Below, in pieces: positions 1-12,500 of a stretch of 64,000 nucleotides of DNA (its first letter is position 1; each line of letters opens with the position of its first letter). The notes under the pieces are model-generated. The model searched no databases, was not told where the DNA came from, and worked only from the letters and a program-made list of their open reading frames with translations. The position numbers and the translations under genes were made by a program. Location of the stretch: contig JACATO010000036.1 of the NCBI GenBank assembly GCA_018389105.1, positions 310,001-374,000 on the forward strand. Reading direction: 5' to 3'. The DNA comes from Nautilus pompilius (Eukaryota > Mollusca > Cephalopoda > Nautilida > Nautilidae).

Positions 1-528
1 AAGGGTAAATCTCTGGCACCATTAAATAAACTGCCAGCTGCAACATCAAAACAAACGAGTCAAACACAGACGGAACGTTGAAAAATCTTTCCTTGTATAT
101 AGATGGGAATTTGGAAGAACGAACGAATAGAGGGGTGTGACAAGATAATCCAGCAAACTTTTTTTTTTTTTTTTTACTGCAGCAGTCTGCTCTTCTTTGC
201 CCTGATGTCAAATACCATTTACAAGGAGTAAACCAGAGATGAATGAATGAAAGCATTTGACATCTTTTTTTTCTTTCTAAGACTTATTGAAGTTTATGAA
301 AACAGGTATTTGCAACTTGAGCTCTCTAGCAGACAAAGGTGGTACATACTACTACACCCCATCCCAAAGGCTGATAGGTACAGGTGTACTATAAATGAAA
401 CCTCTACTGACATTTATAAAAGAATTATGTTGAATTAAATCATTCATCATCCTTTTCTCATGTCAGACAATGGAAACTTTTTGGTACTTCCCCCTCCTAT
501 GCCAAGCAATATAAAACTAGTTTCTTAC

Positions 529-570
529 CTACAAATCCATATGGTGATGGTCTGGCAAATGGTGGAACAG
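529..570 (-). CDS. AUTS2: AUTS2 homologue exon, last one in the window (42 nt)
   Basis: Acceptor tttttccag lies just above base 570 and donor gtaag just below base 529. The exon enters in phase 1 (G|CT = Ala), reads [13 protein letters not shown] and leaves in phase 1. This aligns with the short EPFNRPSTFTGLAAVGG stretch that follows the HHSNFLN block in human AUTS2. Its length is a multiple of three, so skipping it keeps the frame. The next coding exon must lie beyond the left edge. Confidence 0.8.
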   Translation of the reverse strand: MFHHLPDHHHMDL

Positions 571-3500
571 CTGGAAAAACAATAAAAAGCACTTAGTTAC
601 AATTGTAACAAACAGCATTAGTAACCTGTTATTTACTGGTTAATAGTAAAGGGAGATTCTTTTTTCTATTAGGTTGTGTTGTATGTCCTTTAAAAAAAAA
701 AAAAAACATCTAGGGGAAAAGGTCAATATGTTAGATGTTGAAATAAACATTGCTATATGAAAACTTAGTGGCGAGTAGGAACGACTGTTATACCAATTAC
801 TTCTACTTACCTAAATGACTTGCATTTAGAAAGCTGCTGTGGTGTGGGCCTGTGTCAAATGGATTTCTGGTTGACCCTGCAAGGCACAAATCTTGGTTTA
901 AATACACTTCCATCTGCGTAAACCTACACAATGGGGTATGGCACTGTTAATTAATTTAGGTTGCCACAAGTCACAGCAAGGTAACAAATAAAAGTGTTGA
1001 CAACTCACCCAGTAGTGTTTGGGGATTGCCTATGTCAGGAGGCCGATGTAAACCACTGTTCGGTAACAAATGACTAGGAGGTCGTAGTGGATCAGATTTA
1101 CTCTCTGAACCTTTCTGTGCATCCTGCTGTTGCTTCTGCTGATGGTGATAAATTTCCCAGGCAACACGCACATGGACTGCGCACCACTTTCCCGCTTTCT
1201 GAAAGTGCACAGAAAAGAAAATATAAAACCAAACTAGTACTGGACCTATTCAATCACAGTGCTGCTGCTGCTGCTGCTCAGAATCTGCGTTTAAGTAGTA
1301 ACCTACCTATGTTTTTTAAATTTAAACCATTATTCCATGTCGTCCTCTTAATCTCTAGACCAGACCTGTGCCATGGTTGGTTTTGATCCTCCAGCCCTTT
1401 AAAAATTTATCTAATCTAACACAATCTCAACACGACCTGTAAAAATCTCTAACTCACTTTCATCTGAATGAATTACAGCTAGAATTTGCCCAGTCAGTGT
1501 CACGTAGAGGAGAACAATGTTTTGGTGACAACTCAATTAATGTACATAGATTCTCCATGGCTCAAAGTTCTGACTGACTACTACCACTTAGAAGACACCG
1601 GTGAACTATTCAACAAAGTCACTTTGAGGACTTCAGTATTGAAACCAAAACAAAAGTGGGAGCGGGGTGTCTGTCTGTCTGTCCTTCTGGGGTGCAGGTA
1701 TGTAGATTCCCCCCACTGGTGCTGAAATTGTTGTTACAAGGCACCAAAAGATGGGCGTATTACCATATTTTTTATGGGTTATAAGCCAATGTAGAGAATA
1801 AGTCGAATAGGCCAATTTTCCCGTTTTCCAAACCTTCGGTCACATATAAGTCGATACAGTAATACCAGTATGAAATTTCTGTCAGGGTTGTAAAACAGCA
1901 GTGGTGGATAACATCAAAGCGAGAGGTTTGAGGAAGGAAAGAGAATGAAGGTGAAGTAAAGCAGCTTCAATCTGTATGGAACACAGTTTGATAGGATTTT
2001 TGCCTATAAAACAAAGTTGAATCACGTGTATGGTAGTACAGCATAGTGATACAAAAACCGTCTTTGTTAATAAATCGTCCTCAGAGTAGACTGAAGACAA
2101 CATGGGCCTCCCAGGTCAACAGATACCCACACACGCACGTACAATCATAAATAAATTTCCCCATGGTACTTAATGGTCCAGTGTTCCCAATATCATGATT
2201 TCATCCATATATAGGTCAATGGTCAGGCCTTTGAAGAAAATAAACATTGATAGAATGCAGGTTGTTGTTATATATGATTTTATTTTCTTGTGATTATTTT
2301 AATGTCCTTTTGTGTAAATTTATTAAATTTGAAACAAACCAGTAATTCTTTGTAACACTGATTAACAAAAGATTTTCAAAATATGAAAGCTGGAACATCT
2401 TGGAGCGAAAGAACATGATATTGAGGATGCTGGTGTCTGTTTCATTTTGTTTTAATCAATTCAAGAACAAAGTTACTGGAGAGATAAAATACAGATTGTC
2501 ATAAATTTTTTTTTCAAACTTGCCATCTACATTTTATTTCTGTTAGTGACATCTGTTAGCCACCTTGTCAACTGCAGCAGCCTCCTAGACTACTTTACCA
2601 CACATCCTGCCTGCTGGAGTACAGTTGATACAAATTAATAAATTCTCAAGTGCCCCCACTGCCTAATAGCTTGAGCAGACAGCCAGCCAGAGAGATAAAC
2701 TCTGCTGGCAGTGTTTTACAAGCAAACTGCCATTCAGTAGTTGGGGGGACATTCTATGAAAATTTCCAAATGTTTGGTTTGGAGGCTAGCATCTCACCAA
2801 CCCAGAGTTCTGACCCTCTAATACATGCTGGTTTCCTGTTTTTACTTCTATATGACAGGCCCACTGTCTGGTGAGAGCTGGGTCCATTAGGCTTGCTGGT
2901 GAGGCACTGCTAAGGGAGAACAACAACAGCCGGTGTCAGTGGCGCTCATCACCAAACCGGGTCTCTGGATATTATTCTGTACTCAAAACAGAAATAGAAT
3001 CTGGCCTGAACAGCCTTGTTCATTCTATACTGGTGAGGACGAACAGAGATACCAACTGTGTAAGGGTTAACCAAGCCCTTTTGCAGCAAAGGGTTGGTTT
3101 CCCCCCCCTTATTTACTTAACTTTACACACATTTTCAATTAGATAATGTCTAAAACCAAAATGAAGGATTGCAATTATTTACCATGAAATTTCAACCAGT
3201 TTTTTCCCTCCACGGTAACATCTTAATTTACGGCTACAACCCAAACATTAACAAGAAAAATCAATGCACTTTTCAAACTACTACAAGAAAGGCTTCAACA
3301 CCAACAAGAAATACAGTTAATTATATTCACACTAGTAACTAAAATTACTGCATCACATAAATATTAATTTTAAAATTCTTAAGTGTAGTTATGCCACGAA
3401 GAATGCAATATTTAAGCATTTGTTTAGTTTCTGCATTGCCATTTACAGTTATCTTTTGTCAAAATAATATTTATTTAAATAGTCAAAACTTAAGTGTGCA

Positions 3501-6500
3501 TCATTACTTGCTCTACAGTTCCATTTTCACCAAAAATTAGTGTTTAGTACAGTGGCCATATGAGTATTAATACATTTTACATAACATGCATGTAATATTA
3601 CTGACCATCAGGTTAAATAGTCATAAAAACAAGCGGAGTGGGCCCTTTAATATACACCCCAGTTCACACCGAGGAAAGCACTTGTTAGTAGCAAAGTGTT
3701 TCTTGGCTTTCGACTGAATTCTAAGTTGTTTTTTTCATTATTTCTCTCTCATATTGTTGTAAGTTATTTTGTTTTATATGCCATTAATCACATGGCACTA
3801 GGGTTTATGTGGGTAAACATCTAGAAGAGATAACTAATGCTGTCACTCTCAAAAAGACTGAATTTCAGGAGTCTCTCCATCATTAAACAGTGGGACATGT
3901 CCTTTGTTTCATTTGAACAATATCATTCTCAAGAGTTAAGACATTTATTTACGTACCTTTTGCGAAGAAATGGCTGGAGGTACGACTTTTTCTCGCTCTC
4001 GCAAAGAGAGCAATGCTTGTGCAGAGGACATGCTTGGATTTATTGCCTGGAAGAAGGAAAAAAAAAAAAAAACTTGACAATACTCGGCGTTGAAAGTTTA
4101 CTTTTTTTAAAATAAATATTCACAGGTGACAGAGAAACAGAATGCAGCAGCTAAGCACTTTCAGAGCTGTAAGGAACTTGCTTCTTTAAGCAATCTCTCC
4201 TCAAATGAATCATTTGAGGCTGCCCTTAAAGCACCTGATTCCAAAAGAATGCTATCTAATATAAATAAATTTCAATGCAATATTCAGTTGTGATGCTGTT
4301 TGGGTTGTTGACCAAAAAGGAGTGCAAGAACAGTAACTTGCTCACTCGCCAGCAGTGTGTTGGTCAGCCAGCCACGTGTCTATTTACATATTCCTCTAGT
4401 GATATCACCTTTTGCTACCATTTTAGAAATCTCAAACCACCACCCCTCCAGTAATAACACTTAAGATCAATACTGAAACTGGAATGTATTATTTTAACTT
4501 TGTATACTGACAATGCAAAAAAAAAAAAAAAAAAAAAAAAAAAGGTAATTAAAAATTGCCATTTAAAAACACGAGCAAGCTTTGAATAGTACAGGTAATC
4601 ATCAGACTGCAGCAGCAGCAACATGTACAAACAGCAAGTCATTGTATTTGCACTTAAAAGCCTAATGTTCGTATTTAAGTCATCCTCATCGCCAATACCA
4701 GTCTAGTAAGATACCACAGAAATTGTGGTGGTACTATTTAACCAAAAGTTTGAAACAACCATCTTAATAAAAACTCAAGGATTTTAGTTCATTATAAAAC
4801 AGTTTTCATTTTAGAGGGTTAATCAGCAATTGAAGCAAATACAACAAACTTATTGTCTTATTTGACAACCTGTCTGAGTCTAATGTATCTTTCTCTAAAT
4901 GATGATAAAATCCGCTGCTACAAAAAGTTCACAGCCCACACATCTGTGGCACCGTTTTTTTTTTTTAATTAAAAAAAAAAATAATAAGTTTTCAATTTTC
5001 CCATCAAATCTTTCACTGACATTTGCACAGTGAGATGTTTCTGGGCTCAAAATCTATTTCAGTCTCTTTTACAGCTTTAACTCCATTTGCACGTTGCCCG
5101 GAGTGAGAATATTAATGTTATGAAAACTTACAGTCGGAGAAAGACGAGAGCTCGTATGAACAGCTTCGGAAGGGACAACACTTTTGAAATTGTATCTTCA
5201 AGATGCCTGTGGGGCTCTCTTTCTGAAGATGAGATTTCATTTTTCGCATAATTAAAGCTTCACTTTCCTTTGTATATGTGCTAAAGGGGTGGCAAGAAAT
5301 AGTTCTTTGCAGACAACGGAAATGAACATAACATAGCTAGCAGGGAATATTAACGGACTTGTGAAGATGAAGAGAAATTTTTTTTTTTAAAGTCCATTAC
5401 AATGATGATGGCCTCCAGCACCAATAAGGAGGAGGAGTTATGCGTTTGATGAACTGCATGTGAAAAAAAAATGGCAAAATCTCTCATTAGCAGCTTTCCG
5501 AGTTTTACCAGACTGCAGCAATCTGAAGCATCAGGCTCTGTGGTACAGGGAGGCAGAGATAATGAAAGCTTATCATAAAATACAGTTGAAAATAAGTGAT
5601 AGCCTTCCCTTGTGTAGAGCAAGATTTACACAGCCACAAGCATAGCCAGCCTGAAGATTAATCATATACTTCTGTGCGAATGACACGAGCGAAGAAGCGA
5701 TCATATTTTCACATCTTCCCAGAGGAGAAGAAAATGCAAACAAGCCATGTATGTGATGCTGGTAATAACGCGATACCATTCATTAAAATTCATAGGACTT
5801 AAAGAAATCATCAAAACAGTGCTACAAAGGGCCCCATGGCTCTTCAAAGGAATTCATCAAGTTGGACGCAGACAGGATGTAACTGGAAGCCAGATGATTG
5901 AAAGGTGAGGCAGATATTGTAAAGATCTGAAATTGTTTGCTTTGACAAAATCAGATTTTACTTACAGAATTTGTGGTGAGGAAGTGGAATACTTCCCAAA
6001 GGGCATGTATTACAACTTTAAAAAAAAATCTTTTGAGTTAAATTATTGAGCAAAATGATTTTTCATTGCATTTTTTTTTTAAAAAAAGCAGCTTTTAGGT
6101 AAATAGATTGATGCAAAAACTGTCACCATAGTGATAATCACCCCCCCCCTCTGCCACCTACTACTACATCTGCATAGCAGCCAATGTGGCAATTTAGAAA
6201 AACCATTTAAGTATTTGAGAGTCAAAGAGAATATCTAATGAAAACATCAGCATCAGAAAGCAACATTAGACTTTTTATTGGTAAGGATTCCAGAGTATCA
6301 CGTTAATCTTAATTAACTGTTATTTGGCAAGATATTTTATACACTAACCAACTCCATGTTTATATGATGGGCAGACAGATGTTGATGGATGGAACCAGCA
6401 GATAAAACCATAACTCAACAACTATACCTGTTTCAATTCTTAACATTGTTAATTCTATTTCCTAGCAACCTTGAATTAGCTCCGTCAGGGTTCAATAATT

Positions 6501-9500
6501 ACAGAGACATGGAAATAACAGAAGTTGTATTGCCTATACATTCCATGTCATTGGGATGCTGAATATGGAAACTTTCAAGTACAGAATTGCAAGAATTCAT
6601 TACATTGTTGGTCTGAGTAAATGAAATACAGCTGCTAATCTTACCAGCTAAAGTTAAATATCTCTAACTGGTATCAAGGCTTTCCAGAAAAAAATATTGG
6701 AAAAGCAGCAGCAACACTGGGCCCGAAATTGTATTGTTGGAGCTAATGATAAATCCATCTTGACCAGAAAAGATGATTTTTTTTTTTTAAATTCCCTGTG
6801 ATTGCATAAAGCAGTATTTTCTCTGGCTTTTCAAAAAAAGTACTCCAGTTTTGTAACTAATTCTAGAACTTTATTTAGAGTGGAAACACTTCTGCCAACT
6901 GACTATTCATCTACAAAATCTAATTTTTTAGAAGAGACTTTTTTACCACTTAGCCAGCCATTCAACCTCGACTGTTATTTTTTTCTCCAAAACATTTATT
7001 TATATCCTTTACATAATATGGATTCCAAACCCTGTAACACATTCACATAGAGGTCTAACTCTTGATCTATAGGGAATGGCACAACTGTGAGAATGTTTTT
7101 ATTATTTAGTGTAATTTTGAATTGAGAAAGTGCTTTTGACCTTTGAAGGTGCTAGTAAATCGGTTTTGTTTCACCATTGTTGTATGGTTCCACATGCCCT
7201 CCACAATAATTCCATTCCAGTCATCTGATTTGTCCTGATTATTCAACTCAAATTTAATAAACTCTTTACATTACAATTCCTAACACATTTGTGTTTGTAA
7301 ATTTTGTAGTAGGTAAAGATTTCTGTGTCCATATCATCATGTATAGAGAGAGAGTGTGGATTTCAGAGTGAAATACCATTAATTGTAAAATTGTATAGTT
7401 TCTATTCAAACGTGCACTCCGGTGAGTTTATGAGTCATGTTTAACAAGTGGTACACACATGCATGCAAGGCATAATTTCTTTTTCATGTGTCTCAGCCAG
7501 TTGAAATACATGATAAAAATAATGAATTTGACCAGTATGCTACATCATAGCTTGAAGACTTTATAATAATAGTAGACATGGTAGGTCAACGGCCTGAAAA
7601 GAACCATACTCTCCAATCAAAATATTGGTTTTCAACTGGGCATTAACGCTGTTGCCAATGGCACGACACCCTATTAAATGATTTGCAATACAATCCTTTT
7701 GTTAACACAATTGCCTGCGTGAAACTTGAGGACAGAGTCGACTGGTCATGGAAAAGCCAATTCCTGTCTTTTTCACTGCACTGATGGTTGGATGAGGTCC
7801 AGAAATGATGGGAAGAAGCCTTTGTCCTAATGGCTGCATGATAAATCTGGTTTTTGTTGCCAGGCACTTTAATTTAATTACAAGATTTACACACACAAAA
7901 AAACCAACAAAGCAGCCTCAGTTATTGTTCATTCTAAAAACCATGTCTTTGCTGCATATCCACTTGTCAATGATTAATAATGCCAAATCCCAAGGCAGCA
8001 GTTAAACAATTCTTGAAAGCCAATACCAATGGGATTTAACACCCTCCTGTAATAGCCCACTTGGGGTACAGACAGAGACCTCTCAAAATCTGGCAGAACT
8101 TCTTAGCACTTCAAGAAGAATGGCACAAATTCACGACATATCCGTGGAGTGTGAAGCAATGGTCTGTGAGCAACTCAATATTGACTATAACACAATTCAG
8201 ATAATGAGTTAAAAGGACAGTTTGTGGGCCAAACATGCTAGTTTGTTACAGTACCAAATATAATTTTGATAAATTCCTGGATGTTTAAGTAAAACACTTG
8301 ATAACTGGTAAGTTCATGATGGTAGCATTGATTTGTATTTGGCATGGCAACCACTGCTGGCTGTTGTCTGAGAAAATAGTGGTGATATTTAGTGTTCCAC
8401 TCAGTTCTCTCCCTTATGTAACTGAATTAGCAGGGAGAATTTGATCTTAAAAATTGTTTAACTGTTGTGTTTTTTTATTTATTGGAAAAACAATATTAAT
8501 TTATTTTATCTTTAATTCCACTGGTCAACAAGTATTTTTCATCAAGCATATGTCAAGGTGTACTTAGTGTAGTTTTTAATGCTGAATTCAAATATACAAT
8601 TAGTTTTTTGATATCACGTACAGTTTTCAAGATGAGAAAGTTTTTTGGTTTTAGCTCATGCATTATATAGAAATTCCAATTAATGACGTGTATGCATGTA
8701 TTTCATTTACATCATGGAAACATACCTTTAAAATAAACTACATTATTCATTGCTGCATAGTTCAGATGCAATATTTCATCATCTTAAATTAACCAATCAA
8801 GTTTTGTCTGATGAAATAGGTATTTCAACATCTCAAATTCAATATGAGTATAACCGTTTGTATCTATTTCCTTACTTGTTTTACAGTGTTAACATTGTCA
8901 AGACAGTGTAGAAATCCTCCTGATGTGTTTTATGTCATGTCTGTGGACAATTTATTGTGAAAGCTCAAAAACATACAATAACACCAGAGATCAAGAAGAT
9001 TTATAAGCTATAGATGTTTTTTTTTTAAAAAGCTGTACTTCTTCATAATGGTAATTTGAAGCCCTCCATTCCTATTGCACACTCCGTTCATCTTCATGAA
9101 TCATATGAGAATATGGAACTTTTACTTCATGCCATTGCCTATGAAAGATACTCATGGAAAATATGTGGAGATTTAAAAGTCATTGGAATGTTAATGGGAA
9201 TGCAGTCAGGTTTCACAAAATACTGTTGTTTCTTGTGTCTATGGGATAGTCGGGCAACTGACAGGCATTATTCGGAATCAAACTGGCAGACAAACATCAT
9301 ACCAGCCAGGACTGTCTAGTGTCAAGAATACACCTCTTGTAGATCCATGTAATGTCCTATTGCCTCCTTTGCACATAAAGCTTGGATGATGAAACAGTTT
9401 GTAAAGACACTAGGGAAGAGAAATGCCAGAGGGTTTGAGTATATTGTAGAAAAGTTTCCCAAAATCACACAGGCGAAGTTGAAAGAGGGTATCTTTGTCG

Positions 9501-12500
9501 GACTCCAAATTAGAGAAGTACTCAAAGATGTCAACTTCAAGACAACACTGGATGAACTGGAACTGCCTGCCTGGAATGTTTTCAATTGGATCTGTGAGAA
9601 TTTCTTGGGCAACAAGGATGGCATCAAGAATCTTCTGAAATGTCACTCATCAATAGGTTGTCACATGTCACTGAAAGTTCACTTCTTGGACTCCCATCTG
9701 GATTTCTTTGCAGATAACCTTGGAGCAGCATCTGATGAACATGGTGAAAGACTTCACCAGGACATTAGTGCTATGGAGAAACGGTACCAAGGCTTCTGGA
9801 ATGACAGTATGCTGGCTGACTACTGCTGGGCACTTTACCGTGATCAACCAGATCAGGAACACCGCAGGAAATCCAAATCACAATGTTTCTAACTCTGTTG
9901 TTCTAACTTTGTCTGACCCATTTTTTGTGTATTCACTCTTTGTAGAATGATAGTGATGATTTTTAACTCAATAAACTCATTTACTTTCTAAAAATAATAT
10001 GTCCTCATTTATTACGTTAATGATTTCATGTATCTACTGAAAAACTGATACGTGCTGCATACAAATGGAGTGAAATTTTGAAATCAGCATGAAAAATTAG
10101 TCTAAAAAAGTTGGTTTGCATTCATAATGAGTATAATACATTTAATTTTGTTGTCCAGTGTTCTTAGAGGACCTGCATTTTTAATCCAATTAATCCATAA
10201 AATTCAGAGTTTTTAACTTATCACACTACTGTATAAATTTCTGAATTCTTAGCCAGATCTGTTATCACAGTGTTAGATGATGCTAGATGTTTTTAAAAAT
10301 GTTTACAATACAACAGCACCAGTAATTATTCTTACAGCTGGTCCCTCTTGAGTACTTCACAAATGTGAGCAACATATGATTTTCTTTCTTTTTTTTTAGC
10401 TTTGTTATATCTCCATGGACATTTGTACCAATGCTGTACTGCCACCACTTTCTCATAAATATAGCCCATCCTTACTTACCTTTGGTTGAAAAGCTCCTGG
10501 TATCCCTGAGCTAAGAGGTCCTGGACCAGCAGGGGTCAGCAGAGATGGTAACCCAGGGTAGCCTAAACTAGGAACCTGAAAAAAATAATAATGCACTTTG
10601 AATTATGACTGCAATTGGAGAAGTTAAAAGACAACTGCAAATATAGAAGAGAGAAATGTCATTGGTAGAACAGTACAAAGATGTGTGTTTCTGAAACCAG
10701 GAAATTAACAATCCCAATCTTGTGTACAGCTACTAAATGGAAATAGTTTTTCTGAATCTTCTTTCACTGCTGAGATGGGTAGACATACTAGTGAGAATGT
10801 CTACTTGCATCTAAACAAAGTGTGACAAAATAAAGGATATTTAGGTTGGAATGATAAAGAAAAATCACTAAAATCCCCCCTTCATATTTTAAAAGTGTGG
10901 GCAAAATCTCAGTTTGAGTGTAGATGCAAATCAGCTGTTTGAAAGCTGACTTCCTGATCCAGTGAGCCAGACAGATACACACACACACACACCTTCCCAC
11001 TTCAAAAATACTAAAATAGTTACATTTCCTTGTCTATTCTTTACATTATAACAAGATCACAGATGTTCTTATATCAGGGAAGGGTATGAAAATTACTGCC
11101 ATGTACCATTGTTAAGTCTTTAATCAGGTATAACACACAGTGAAACAAACAGAATGTACATACAATTTGAAGATATATCAGGTGGTAATAGTTTTGGGTA
11201 GGAGTCTGCTAAATAAAGAAAATCTCCCAACTACAGATATTCTGTTTGTTGCCAGTAAGATAGTGCCAACCATTCCTCTCCCACCCAACAGCAGCAATTC
11301 AAATAAATGCTGACATACCTCCTCTTAGATAAGATGCTAAAACAAGGTTTGTCAGTTTAATCCTCAATGCTTATTTATCAGGCTCAAACATTCCTATGCT
11401 CTTCACTTATGTTAAGCATCCAGGTTAGTCTTGTCTGCTGTGGGAGTCAGGTTGCAATGTGAACAGTTGGAAACCATCTGGGTCCCTGTAAGTTTCTCAA
11501 GGTATTAGCTAATTGAGCTATCTCAGTTACTTAAGAATTCCATGAACAAAAGGAACACTAGAGCCAATGTCAGTATGTTTTTTAATCTGAAAGGATAATT
11601 TAAAGGATTGCATGCCCTTCTCATTGTGCCAGTCACTCTCTTAATTAACTGCCTTGCTACCATCACTGCTCTCCTCTAAGCTAAAATGGCACAACACTGA
11701 ACCATGCTGGCCAGAACATTTGGTTGGTTAGTACCCATCCCATAACTCAGAGAATGGTCCTACTGTTTCCTTATATTACTGAAAAGCTCTTTTGAGGAAA
11801 TATAAACCCAATAAAATTATGACGACTTTTAGTCGGAGATGATAAGAAAAACAAAGCTGTAAGTAACAAAAGGCCAAGGCTGATTGTTTTAGATCAAAAC
11901 CCAAGTGGTGTAAAATCTCCATGAGAAAGATAGATAAATGTGGCTTTTAACTGTTTAGTAATAATACTTACACTTTGGCGATAAAATGGAGGGTCATACT
12001 TTGGAATTTTATCAAACTGAAATGAAAAACGAATGAATAAACATTTAGTTTTAAATAACAAAATAACAGAACTCAAAAGATTTACACAGAAGCTCTTCTG
12101 TTCCCCTGTTTAAAGACCGTCCTGGGTTGATGACTACGTGGAGAAAAACAAACAACAACAAAAAAAAAGCAGCAAGGAGTTGCATTAATATTTATCATTT
12201 CTCCGTCCTACCCCATTATATTTATTATACAGGCTGTTTGAAGAGTATCGCTGACCAATCTCTACAACCAGCACTGTAAAAAAGATCAAACAAATATAGG
12301 GAAATATATAAATGTTAAAATAATGATGGTAAAAAGGAGATACAAAGTGCAAGCACTGGACATTTTTTACTGTGAAGCAGAGACAATACCACGTCAGAAA
12401 GCTCTTCATTGGTTTGGAATCAAAACAATTCCAATTCAATGAGGAGATCACTAAAAGCTTTATTCTATCTGCCGTTCTTAAAGTATAGTGCAGTTTCTCA

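Noticed and set aside
247..438. 63-codon plus-strand frame at the left edge
   Set aside because: It begins with ATG but is AT-rich, has no recognisable similarity and lies in an intron of the minus-strand gene.
1087..1386. 99-codon plus-strand frame
   Set aside because: Antisense to the core exon at 1009-1198; no independent evidence.
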